Assembly: GCA_003537755.1 (NCBI GenBank)
Contig: DPQS01000004.1
Coordinates: forward strand, 84,391-123,801
Reading direction: 5' to 3'
Length of the DNA: 39,411 bases
Source: Clostridiales bacterium
GTDB taxonomy: Bacteria; Bacillota; Clostridia; Christensenellales; CAG-314
This document shows positions 1 through 9,200 of this stretch, one piece after another; the stretch's first letter is position 1; each line of letters opens with the position of its first letter. The notes beneath the pieces are model-generated. The model made no database searches. It saw only the letters and a program-made list of their open reading frames with translations, and was not told the DNA's origin. The position numbers and the translations under genes are program-made.

Positions 1-144
1 ATCGTGTTTTACCTGTACCGCGAAGCATTTGAGTACAACAACATGGGACACGCCTCGGCGGTTGCGTGGATATTGTCAATTATGATTGTGATAGTTACGA
101 TAATCAACTTTGTCGTAAGCAAAAAGTGGGTGAAGTATGACTGA
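1..144 (+). CDS. Sugar ABC transporter permease, C-terminal fragment (5' end outside window)
   Basis: The reading frame is open from the first base and ends at TGA 142-144, giving 47 residues. It contains one hydrophobic helix (about residues 19-40) followed by a basic tail ending KKWVKYD. An aromatic-rich loop leading to a last helix and an RKWV/KKWV-type end is typical of the first of the two MalF/UgpA/LacF-type permeases of carbohydrate ABC importers. It overlaps the next gene, a MalG-type permease, by 8 bases, which is the usual tight permease pair and implies translational coupling. The EAA loop and the substrate-binding protein gene would lie upstream of the window, so the sugar cannot be deduced. 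Assignment rests mainly on the neighbour. Confidence 0.8.
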   Translation: MVFYLYREAFEYNNMGHASAVAWILSIMIVIVTIINFVVSKKWVKYD

Positions 145-1033
145 TAAACCTATTTACGATCCGTCGTTGATTTTCAGAAGCAAGGCAAAGCGTATTATAA
201 ACAAAGTGCTGACCTATCTTGTGTTGATAATTGTCGCACTGTCGGTGCTGTTGCCGCTTTACATTGTGCTTATTACGTCACTTAAGGGCAAGTCGGAAGC
301 GATGGACTCTTCGTTCAGCTGGTGGCCGTCGGAAATCGACCTGCACGGCTACAAGGAAGTGTTTACCTACACTTCCGGCAGTGAGGACTCCGTTCCCACG
401 GTAATCCGCGGCTTTATCAACACGCTTATCGTGTCGGTACCGACGTCGGTAATAGGCGTACTTATTGCAGCCCTTGCGGCATTTGCCTTTGCCAAGTTGG
501 AATACAAATCCAAAAACGTGCTGTTTGCAATTCTTCTCGGCACGATGATGATTCCCGGTACGATTACGCTCATTCCCTCTTACGTAATTTTTGACAAAAT
601 CGGCTGGGTTGACACATTTTTGCCCCTTATGATACCGGCAATGCTGGGCGGCGCAAGTTGCGTATTTTTCTTGAGACAGTTCTATTTCTCCATTCCCAAC
701 GACCTTATGGACGCGGCGAAGATAGACGGCCTGGGGAACTTCGGAATATTTTTCAGCATTATGTTGCCGCTGTCCATGCCTGCGCTTATCGCGCAACTGG
801 TGCTGGCGTTTGTAAGCAGTTACAATGCCTACCTCGGACCGCTTTTGTATTTGCAATCGCCCGAAAAGTACACCCTGCAGATTGCGTTGCAGTTCTTCAA
901 GGGAACGTATACGACGGACTGGGCGGTAGTAATGGCAGGCGCGACGGTGTCGCTTATCCCCACGCTTGCACTGTATCTGTTCGGACAAAAGTACTTTATC
1001 GAAGGTATCGCCACAAGCGGCATGAAGTTGTAA
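137..1033 (+). CDS. Carbohydrate ABC transporter permease, MalG/UgpE/AraQ type
   Basis: A 298-residue inner-membrane permease of a binding-protein-dependent sugar importer. There is an N-terminal helix at about residues 23-48, a short extracytoplasmic loop, then about five further helices. The EAA loop that docks onto the ATPase is visible at about 191-213, containing MDAAKIDGLGNFGIF and ending in LPLSMP. Length and helix layout match the second permease of CUT1-type importers. The ATG lies inside the end of the upstream permease gene (8-base overlap), so the two are coupled. No ATPase gene follows here; the nearest MsmX/MalK-like ATPase is 15 kb downstream at 15982, consistent with a shared ATPase as is common in Firmicutes. 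Substrate is not determinable from this gene. Confidence 0.93.
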   Translation: MTDKPIYDPSLIFRSKAKRIINKVLTYLVLIIVALSVLLPLYIVLITSLKGKSEAMDSSFSWWPSEIDLHGYKEVFTYTSGSEDSVPTVIRGFINTLIVSVPTSVIGVLIAALAAFAFAKLEYKSKNVLFAILLGTMMIPGTITLIPSYVIFDKIGWVDTFLPLMIPAMLGGASCVFFLRQFYFSIPNDLMDAAKIDGLGNFGIFFSIMLPLSMPALIAQLVLAFVSSYNAYLGPLLYLQSPEKYTLQIALQFFKGTYTTDWAVVMAGATVSLIPTLALYLFGQKYFIEGIATSGMKL

Positions 1034-1791
1034 TTCGGCAAACGCCCTTCAAACACCTGCTAAATGCGGCGTGGCGAGCGAGCAAACGTAGAATTACCGT
1101 ATTGCAATTGCTGTGCGTCGTTGTCGGTGTTTAAGTAAATCGTTCAGACTGTTCACGACGAAAGGAACATACGGCGCGATTGTCGGCGAGGTATCACCCA
1201 ACGAAAAACGCCTTGATGGCTCCCTCCAGTCGGAGCAATACGCCCTGCTTAAACGAAATTTCCCAGCCGCGCCCTCCTTCCGAAGTTTTCTTTTGGGTGA
1301 CACCGCGTCAACAGTCGCAATGAAATTTGTTGCGTCGCGTATGCCTTCACTATTTAGTGTTGATTACCGACAACAACGCACTCTGTTGCAGACAAATAAT
1401 GTTGTTGATTTGCTCACGCCGTTATACCCATGCAGGCTGTTGTGAAGTGCGCACCTCGTTACCGTCAGGAAAGCGGACCATTCGAAAAACACGAATGGTG
1501 CGTAGTTGTAAAAGCGGTAGCAAGCGGTAGGCTGTGTACGTAAATTTTTGATACGTATACAGAATTTGCAGATAAAAAGTAAAATCCCATCCCCTCTATT
1601 CCAAACTTTTGGAAGTGGGGTTTGGCACGGGGCGTGCACCCGTCAGGAAAAGTAAATCCAACGAATACGCTTTGCGCAAGAAACAAGTAATATTCGCACC
1701 AAAGTTGAAAAAATCTTTTCGCAGAAAAGGTTGCGCCCCAACAATAACTGTATCAACCTATTCCCCAAAAACTCTATTCTACGGAGAAAAT
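1034..1791. other. 758-base gap without a convincing gene
   Basis: Short ORFs exist on both strands (for example 1113-1445 plus and 1094-1303 minus), but none has a good ribosome binding site or a recognisable domain. A perfect 8-bp hairpin lies at 1477-1499 without a following T run. A weak promoter-like pair, TTGATA at 1548-1553 and GATAAA at 1571-1576 with 17 bases between, lies about 215 bases before the GH43 start. The short phrase CCGTCAGGAAA occurs near 1463 and again near 1639. The gap may hold an extragenic repeat or a decayed gene; this is not established. Confidence 0.4.
1477..1499. repeat. Perfect 8-bp inverted repeat in intergenic gap
   Basis: ACCATTCG at 1477-1484 pairs with CGAATGGT at 1492-1499 around a 7-base A-rich loop. 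No T run follows on either strand, so it does not look like an intrinsic terminator. It could be an operator or an RNA hairpin in the GH43 leader. Confidence 0.4.
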
Positions 1792-3558
1792 ATGAAAAAA
1801 TTTCTGTATATGATTGTAGCGACGTTGATGTTTGCGTCGGGACTGTTTGTATTCGGCGGTTGTGCCGAACAGACAAATCTCGGCGTGGTTGAATTACCCT
1901 ACTACGACGAAGAAGACGAAAAAACAGACTACAACAACAGTCTGTTTTATCGCAACGACCTTCTGGAAACGGGTGCCGACCCCTGTGTAATCAAGGTTAC
2001 CGAGGGTGAATACAAGGATTGGTTTTTCCTGTACGGAACGACCGACACCGCAAGTTGTACGGCATACGCCTGCTGGAAGAGCAAGGACCTGAGCAACTGG
2101 CAAGCCGTGTCCATTTGTTTCTCTCCCGAGTCCGCAAGTTGGGGACAGGCTTCGCTGTGGGCGCCGGGCGTAATTTACGATCCTTCCGACGGTAAGTATT
2201 ACCTGTTTTACAGTGCGCAAAACAGCGCGAGCGGTTACTACAAGACAAAGTATCTCGGCATGGCGGTGTCGGACAGTCCTGCAGGTCCGTTTGTTCAGTA
2301 CACGGGCGTAAACGGCAACGGCGACGAAATCACCCTCGGCGATCCGATTTTCGACATTCGCAAAGCCGCGGACGCACCGTTTTTCCAAACGGATTACGCC
2401 AAGGAAACCGAGTCCTACAAGAAGAATACCAGTTTCATCGACGCCTGCCCGTTTATCGATTCGGACGGAAGCAAGTATCTGTACATGTGCCGCAGTCGTA
2501 ACGCGCATAGTTCCAACATCATTTCCGTTGTGAAAATGACCGACTGGGCAACGCCCGATTACAGTACTTATACGGAACTTACCACTCTCGACCGCACGAC
2601 GCTGGGTGGCAGCATTCGCCCCGAACGCAGCGAAACAAAGATAAACGAAGCGCCCTTCATGACGGAACGTAACGGCAAGTACTACCTTACCTTTTCCATC
2701 AACGCGACAATCGACCCGGAATACGCCGTAATGCAAGCCGTCGGCGACAGCCCGATGGGACCATTTACAAAAGTGCAGGAATCGGAAGGCGGCCTGGTAA
2801 TCGGCATCGACTACATGAACAACGAGTGGGACCACGTACTTTGCTGCGGCAGTCATGCCTTTGTCATGGACGGCGACGAAATGTGGATTGTGTACCACCA
2901 GGACCGCAACCGCGCAAGCGAAGGTCTGTCGGGCGTAGGTTCAAACAACCGCGGTTTTGCCTGCGACAGGGTAAACTGGGTGACAAATCAAAACGGTCTC
3001 GAGGTGCTTAAAGCCAACGGACCTACGACAAGTCCGCAACCGTTGCCGTCGTCATACACGGGTTACAAAAATCTTGCGCGCGAAGCCAAGGTTACCGCAA
3101 CCCGGACTGTGGACGGAACTACTACGGACATCGACGAAGCAACATGCAAATTGCTTAATGACGGACTGGTACGTTTCCACGAAATAGATATCATCGACGA
3201 GTTTTATGCCGAAGGCGTGGTTGCTGTAAAGCTGACTTTTGACGATTACGTCACGGCAAGGTCGCTGGTAATTTACAACAGTTGCATGTTTGACAGTGCG
3301 TTTTACCGCGTGGCGCGTATCGACTTCGGCTTCCGCAAGGAAATCGACGGCAAGATGTGCTACGGCACCGCGCGCATAAACGACATGTACTACAACCTTG
3401 AAAAGTATTCGCAACTGGACACGGGCGTTATGCGCCCCGGCGCGCCGCTGATTGCCGAATTTGACGAACTGCAAATAAATTCCGTAACGATTACCTTTGT
3501 TTGCCCCGATGGACAGGAAAACATCGGCGTTTCGGAAATAATGCTGATGGGTAAGTAG
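1792..3558 (+). CDS. Surface lipoprotein glycoside hydrolase family 43 with C-terminal discoidin-like domain
   Basis: A 588-residue lipid-anchored enzyme. The signal peptide ends in the lipobox FGGC (Cys24). The GH43 five-bladed propeller spans about 50-410; its three acidic residues are visible as D63 in GADPCVI (general base), D217 in FIDACPF (pKa modulator) and E286 in INEAPF (general acid), with blade motifs such as WAPGVIYD and GKYYLFYS. From about 424 (NLAREAKVTAT) to the end there is an F5/8-type, CBM32-like beta-sandwich. GH43 members are mainly arabinofuranosidases, arabinanases, xylosidases or galactosidases; the sequence alone does not choose. The frame extends upstream to 1609, but ATG 1792 has GGAG at 1784-1787 and creates a proper signal peptide, so that start is chosen. 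The next gene's ribosome binding site overlaps this stop codon, so the two are co-transcribed. Confidence 0.9.
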   Translation: MKKFLYMIVATLMFASGLFVFGGCAEQTNLGVVELPYYDEEDEKTDYNNSLFYRNDLLETGADPCVIKVTEGEYKDWFFLYGTTDTASCTAYACWKSKDLSNWQAVSICFSPESASWGQASLWAPGVIYDPSDGKYYLFYSAQNSASGYYKTKYLGMAVSDSPAGPFVQYTGVNGNGDEITLGDPIFDIRKAADAPFFQTDYAKETESYKKNTSFIDACPFIDSDGSKYLYMCRSRNAHSSNIISVVKMTDWATPDYSTYTELTTLDRTTLGGSIRPERSETKINEAPFMTERNGKYYLTFSINATIDPEYAVMQAVGDSPMGPFTKVQESEGGLVIGIDYMNNEWDHVLCCGSHAFVMDGDEMWIVYHQDRNRASEGLSGVGSNNRGFACDRVNWVTNQNGLEVLKANGPTTSPQPLPSSYTGYKNLAREAKVTATRTVDGTTTDIDEATCKLLNDGLVRFHEIDIIDEFYAEGVVAVKLTFDDYVTARSLVIYNSCMFDSAFYRVARIDFGFRKEIDGKMCYGTARINDMYYNLEKYSQLDTGVMRPGAPLIAEFDELQINSVTITFVCPDGQENIGVSEIMLMGK

Positions 3559-3571
3559 GAGGAAAACGGAT

Positions 3572-6175
3572 ATGAAAAAACGCATATTGATTCCAATACT
3601 CGTCTGTGTGTTTGTCGCCTCGCTTCTGTGCGCATGCAGTAAGGACATAAACTTTACTTTCCCCAAATACAACGTAAACAAAACCCCGACCAAGGAAGAT
3701 CCGCTTGTCAAGGACGAGGGCGCGGTGGTGGACGGCGTACTGGACGAACCGTTCTGGCAGGACGCGCAAAAGACGGCGTTTACCATCACAAGCAAAGTGT
3801 CCGACGACGTCACGATGACCACGATGACCTACGTGTCGGACTTCGGCGTGTACTTCGGCATTGTCGTCAATGACTACGCCGTGTACTACAACCCGGAACG
3901 CGCTGCTTCGCGCAACACCTCGGTAGAGTTGTACGTGCGCGGTTTCGGAAATAGCGAAACGGAAACCTACAACCTGCGCCTTGCGCCTACGGGCGTTGAC
4001 GGCGAAATTCAGAAAGAGTCGCGCTCGTGGCGACTGACCACCGTAAACGGCAAACCCGAGTTCCGCCAATGGGTGTACTTGTGGGAAGGCGCGTCGGTGG
4101 TGAAGGGCAACATCAACACAAGTCTGTGTGAGGGTTACGTTGCCGAAGCGTTTATCCCGTGGTCAACCCTCGGCGTCGGCAACTGCGGCTATGTAAGATA
4201 CATGCCCGCCTTCAACCACGTCGAAACGGAAAGCGCAAGCAGTGCCGAACGTACCTGGACTGGTACGACGGGTTGCAACATCAAGTCGCCCGACACCTAC
4301 AAAGTGGTGTGCAACGAAGGCGTTGTGGACCTTGACGGCCGTCAGCCGACGATACTCAACGCACCTGCAATTCACCTTAGCGACGCACTGAGAAAGGACG
4401 GCGTGTACACCGCAAAGGTTGCCGCAACGTCCAACTTCGGCGCAAACGGACTTAACAACGAACAATCTGCCGTTGATGCTACGTGGAACGTCCCCGACGG
4501 CGTGACGGTGACCAAAAACGCCGACAACACCGTAAACATTTCCGTACCGGCAGACAAAATTACGCAATTTGCCGACGGCGCGGAATACAGCGTAACATAC
4601 CTCGGCGTAACGCAAAAGGGCGAAATTTTGTACGCGCCCGTAACGCTGGACGGCGAAGCGGACAACAACTACGGACCGCGTGTGTCGAGAGCAACGCTCA
4701 ACGGAGCAAGCCAGACCACGCGCGCCAAGATTGCACGCAAGGGCGTGTACATCATGGTGGAAGTTACCGACGGCAACATCCAGGTCAACACTCACACCGA
4801 AACGTACTTTATGTTCGGCGACAAGTGCAAAATCGGCAACAGTTGGCAAATCCGTTACTACCCCTATTCCGACACTTACAAGACCTACGCCTACAACACG
4901 CCCAACTCTCAGGGTTATGCCTGGACGGAACTGACCGGCAAAACGAAACTAGGTGTAAACCTTGTCGGAAAAATCACTGACAAGGGCTACAACGTGGAAA
5001 TCTACATTCCGTACAGCGTACTGTCGTTTACTACTGCGCCCGAATCCGTCAACGTGTTGTCCTGCTACGGGTACTATCCGCAGGGTGCGACAAGCGTCAG
5101 CAACATGGACGGCGATACGCGTATCGGCAACAAGTACGTGTGGAACGTGTCAAACTACCTGCCCTTCGGCGCAAACGGATACATTCGCAAGTCTGTCAAA
5201 CTTGACAACGTTGTTCTTACCGAGGACGACCTGAAGGACGGCTTCTACGTAAAAGATTTTGCCGTAACCGACGACGAAAACAACTTGCTGGAAGTGTCCG
5301 AGTTTACCTTCCTTACAAAGTACATCACTGCGCTTGACAACGGAATGTATCGCATTTCCGTACCGCAAGCCGACCGCAGCAAGTTTGATTCACCGCGCGG
5401 CGAGCTGATTGTCGTTGACGGCGAAGAGTACGTGCTCAACTTTGAAATCTTTGCGCCCGACACCGCCGATGTGTTTGTGTCCTACGACAACGGCACGCTG
5501 ACAAACAGCGGCACAAAGACTACGGCAAAAGTGTCTTCCGTCAAACTGAACGCCGAACGCAACAGTACCGCATTCAGCGACGTATCGCTTGCCGACGTCA
5601 GGTTTACAACGGGCGTTGACGGCAAGGAAAACGGCGCAATAGTCACCAACAACCGCAACGGCGCATATACGCTCATTGACGGCGTAACTACGGGCGTCAG
5701 CGACTTCACCGTATCGATGTGGCTCAAAATCGACGCTTCGACGGTAATTTCGACGGGCAACAGCACGATGTTGTTCGGCACGACAAGCGTGGACGGTATC
5801 AACAAGGGTAACGGTTTCTACCTTACAATGCGCAAGGGCGCGTCCTACTCGTTGCAGTTTTCTTACGGCGGCGACCCCCGCACGACGGTTGAAGAAAAGA
5901 CAAAAACGCTTCCCTTTGCGGCAGGAGAATGGAATCTTATTACATTTGTCCGTAATGGCACAAACATTACAATTTATCTCAACGCCCGCAAGGTGTACAC
6001 GGCAACTCTTGCAGAGGAAGTAAACCTGGGCGGCAGTAAACTTGCCTTCGGCGGTTTCTTCGGAGACAGTTTCCTGTATACGGATACCGACCTGATGTTT
6101 GACAACGTGTGCTTCTTCGGACGCGCGCTTGGCGAAAACAACATCAAGGTAATGTACGAAATGTACAACAAGTAA
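3572..6175 (+). CDS. Lipoprotein with two CBM9-like domains and a C-terminal LamG-like domain
   Basis: An 867-residue predicted surface glycan-binding protein with no recognisable catalytic domain. The signal peptide ends at Cys22 (LLCAC). A first CBM9-like domain starts at about residue 50 (VVDGVLDEPFWQDA) and runs to about 235; a second starts at about 355 (VTLDGEADNNYG) and runs to about 540. The C-terminal 230 residues (about 635-867) form a LamG/concanavalin-A-like domain, with DFTVSMWLKI and GEWNLITFVRNG motifs. The same LamG-like module ends the next lipoprotein. AGGAGG at 3557-3562 overlaps the stop of the GH43 gene, so the pair is one transcription unit. The likely role is to hold glycan near the anchored GH43; an undiscovered enzymatic role is possible because these modules sometimes flank novel catalytic domains. 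Confidence 0.82.
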   Translation: MKKRILIPILVCVFVASLLCACSKDINFTFPKYNVNKTPTKEDPLVKDEGAVVDGVLDEPFWQDAQKTAFTITSKVSDDVTMTTMTYVSDFGVYFGIVVNDYAVYYNPERAASRNTSVELYVRGFGNSETETYNLRLAPTGVDGEIQKESRSWRLTTVNGKPEFRQWVYLWEGASVVKGNINTSLCEGYVAEAFIPWSTLGVGNCGYVRYMPAFNHVETESASSAERTWTGTTGCNIKSPDTYKVVCNEGVVDLDGRQPTILNAPAIHLSDALRKDGVYTAKVAATSNFGANGLNNEQSAVDATWNVPDGVTVTKNADNTVNISVPADKITQFADGAEYSVTYLGVTQKGEILYAPVTLDGEADNNYGPRVSRATLNGASQTTRAKIARKGVYIMVEVTDGNIQVNTHTETYFMFGDKCKIGNSWQIRYYPYSDTYKTYAYNTPNSQGYAWTELTGKTKLGVNLVGKITDKGYNVEIYIPYSVLSFTTAPESVNVLSCYGYYPQGATSVSNMDGDTRIGNKYVWNVSNYLPFGANGYIRKSVKLDNVVLTEDDLKDGFYVKDFAVTDDENNLLEVSEFTFLTKYITALDNGMYRISVPQADRSKFDSPRGELIVVDGEEYVLNFEIFAPDTADVFVSYDNGTLTNSGTKTTAKVSSVKLNAERNSTAFSDVSLADVRFTTGVDGKENGAIVTNNRNGAYTLIDGVTTGVSDFTVSMWLKIDASTVISTGNSTMLFGTTSVDGINKGNGFYLTMRKGASYSLQFSYGGDPRTTVEEKTKTLPFAAGEWNLITFVRNGTNITIYLNARKVYTATLAEEVNLGGSKLAFGGFFGDSFLYTDTDLMFDNVCFFGRALGENNIKVMYEMYNK

Positions 6176-6183
6176 TTCAATAC

Positions 6184-6220
6184 GTACCGCTTTGCCGTGT
6201 TTAATTCGGCAAAGAGGTAC
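6184..6220 (+). repeat. Intercistronic hairpin between two lipoprotein genes
   Basis: GTACC at 6184-6188 pairs with GGTAC at 6216-6220, and CTTTGCCG at 6190-6197 pairs with CGGCAAAG at 6207-6214, with one mismatch between and a 9-base loop. It is followed by AAACAAAATC rather than a T run, so complete termination is not expected. An RNA-stability or processing element between co-transcribed genes is plausible. Confidence 0.55.
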
Positions 6221-6284
6221 AAACAAAATCGGTTCTACTATTTGCAAGGCAAATAAAAAAATAAAGTATTTAAGGAGGAACTCG

Positions 6285-9200
6285 ATGAACAAAAGAATGT
6301 TGGCAGTAGCGTTGCTTGCAATTGTCGCGGTACTTTGTATGACAATGGTCGCTTGCAACACTGCTCACGAACATGTGTACGAAACAAATTGGTCGTACAA
6401 CGAAACGGAACACTGGCACAAGTGCACGGGTTGCGACGAAGTTTCCGACAAGGCCGCACACAGCGGCGGTAAGGCTACCTGCACCGCAAAGGCAATCTGC
6501 GAAGTTTGCGGACAGCCCTACGGCGAAATCGGCGACCACGAATGGGGCGAATGGCAACAAACCAAAGCACCAACCTGCACGGAAAAAGGCAGCGAAACGC
6601 GCGTATGCAAAAACAATCCGGAGCACACCGAAACGCGTGACGTCGAGAAGGCGGCGCACGACGTAAGTACAAACTGGCTGCACGACGAAACCAACCACTG
6701 GAAGGAATGTACCGTCTGCCACACCAAGTCGGACATCGCGGCTCATGACTTCGGCGAATGGACGGAAGTTACCGCGCCTACATACGTAGCCGACGGCGCA
6801 AAGAAACGTACCTGCAACACATGCGGATACATTGAAAACGGCACAATCGACAAACTTGTCGCAGTAAGCAGCATTACCATTGACGGCGAACAAACGCTCA
6901 CTCTCAAGGTAAACGAGGCGGCAACGCTTGTGGCAACTGTATTGCCCGACAATGCGACGGACAAAACCATCGAATGGACCAGTTTCGACAACGACGTCGT
7001 GGAAGTTGCGCGCGGCAGACTGCTTGCACATAAGGCAGGCGATGCCGTAATCACGGCAACTGCCAAGGACGGACAGGGCGCGAAAGCGACCGTTACCGTC
7101 AAGGTAATCGTAGAGGCGGAAAGCGTTGAAGTAAGCGGCGCAAAACACGTCGCGATAAACGGCACTGTTACCCTTGCGGCAACCGTCGCCCCTGAAAACG
7201 CTACCGACAAAACGGTGACATGGACAACCGACAACGACAAAATCGCAACCGTTGACAAAAACGGCGTACTGACCGGCGTTGCCGAAGGCAAAGTTGTCGT
7301 AACGGCAACCACGGCAAACGGCAAGAGCGCAAACATCTCCGTGTACGTAACCAAGGTTGCAATCGACGGCACACAAGACGAAATGTACAACACCGTTGAC
7401 GCGTTTGCTACAAACGGCGAAGACATCGTAACAGTCAAGGACGTTGTTCTGTTCGGCGACAAGGGCTTGTACATGTTTGCCGACATCACGGATAAGTTTG
7501 TCGGCAAAAACAGCCACATGGAATGCGTGCTTACCTTCGGCGATACCGTTGCCGACGGCAAAACCTTCCAGGTTCGCCTGTACGCAAACGGCAGTATCCG
7601 CGCGTTCAAGTACGATTCCGCAATGGTTAACGACAACAACGTAAACTGGAAGTGGGGCGAGGACAAGGGCAAATCTGACCTCATCAAAAACATTATTTAC
7701 ACAGTCAAGAAGACGGAAACCGGCTACGCTGTTGAAATGTTTGCTTCCTACGAAGCGTTTGGCGTAACGGAAAAGCCTGAAAAGATGATGATTCATCCCG
7801 GCGTGTGGGCTTACACTACAGCAGAGCTGAATCAGAAGATCAGCAAGATGACAAACGGCTTGTACAAACTCGGCGAAGCCGACCTGCTGTCTACGGAAAA
7901 ATGCCTTGCCTTTGACCAATACGGCTACGCGGCAAAGATGACCTCTCCTGCCGAAGTCGTTGCAAACGCAGGCGACCTTGTAAGCGGTGTATTTAAGTTT
8001 GCCGTAACAGTCAAGGGCACAATCAACTCACAACAGACAATCGAAGGACTTACATTCAACTGCGAAGGCTTTGACAGCAGTTGGGTTACGGAAGCGGGCA
8101 AAGGCGTGTACAACTTCGCTATCCCTCAGGAAAAGCAAGCGGAATTTGAAAGCGGTAAGACAATTACCGTAATCAACGGCAAGCACGGCGCATGCGGCAC
8201 GTTTATCCTTACGCTCAGCAACGCCATCCCCGTACAAAGCATCGAAATCACCGGTGCGGCACCCACAATCGTAGGCGGCACGGTAAACCTCGGCGTAACG
8301 TACAATCCTGCAAATGCGGACATCTACAAGGACGTAACCTGGACAACCGACAACGAGCAAATCGCAACGGTTGAAAACGGCGTCGTTACCGGCACGGGTC
8401 TTGGCGTTGCCACGATAACGGCTACCACAGCCAACGGCAAGACTGCAAGCGCAAAAATCCTTGTTGCGGAAACGCTCATTGACGGCAATGTCGACGACGA
8501 ATTGTACAACAACACGATTGCGCTCCACAACGACACGTTGAAGTACAAAGAAGCAGTCGCCACCAACCCCATCACCGACGAAATAAGAGTAATTTTCGGT
8601 GAAAAGGGTTTGTATATCACTCACAAAGTTACCGACGCTTTTGTCGGCGCGCAAACACGTATCGAAACATTTATTTGCACAGGTGACAAACCCGTTGCGG
8701 CAAGCGGTTCACAACCGGCAAACATGTACTACTTCCGTTTCTATGTACACCCCGAAAACGGTAAATTCTTTACCAACGTGTACAACGGAAAGTCAGGTAA
8801 CTTCCCTTGGAAAACAGATGTACCGATGGATTTGTTCCACAAACTCAAGATTACCGAAAATGGTTTCAATGTGGAAATTTTCATTCCGTATTCCACAATC
8901 GGACTTACGGAAAAACCGCAAACAATCAATTTGCTGTCGCAACATTTGAATTATGCAGCAGCCAATGCTGATAAAGAGAAAAATGCAGTCGGCAACTATT
9001 ACGGCATAGAGCAAGTCCAGCTGATTGACATAAACAACTACTGGAAGTTTGACAGCATGGGTTACCACAGTAGTAACAATGCATCGTTTGGTACGATAAA
9101 CAGCATTGAGGATATTGTGCTTGGTATCGACAAGGTAGTAGACGGTATGTACGCAACGGAATTTACCGTCAAGTCGACATTCCAAAGTTACGATTCCTTC

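Noticed and set aside
1609..1791. Upstream in-frame start for the GH43 lipoprotein
   Set aside because: It would put 61 basic, non-signal residues ahead of a textbook lipoprotein signal peptide. GGAG and ATG at 1792 fit better. The same reasoning rejects 6192, 12229, 23247 and 26918 as starts.
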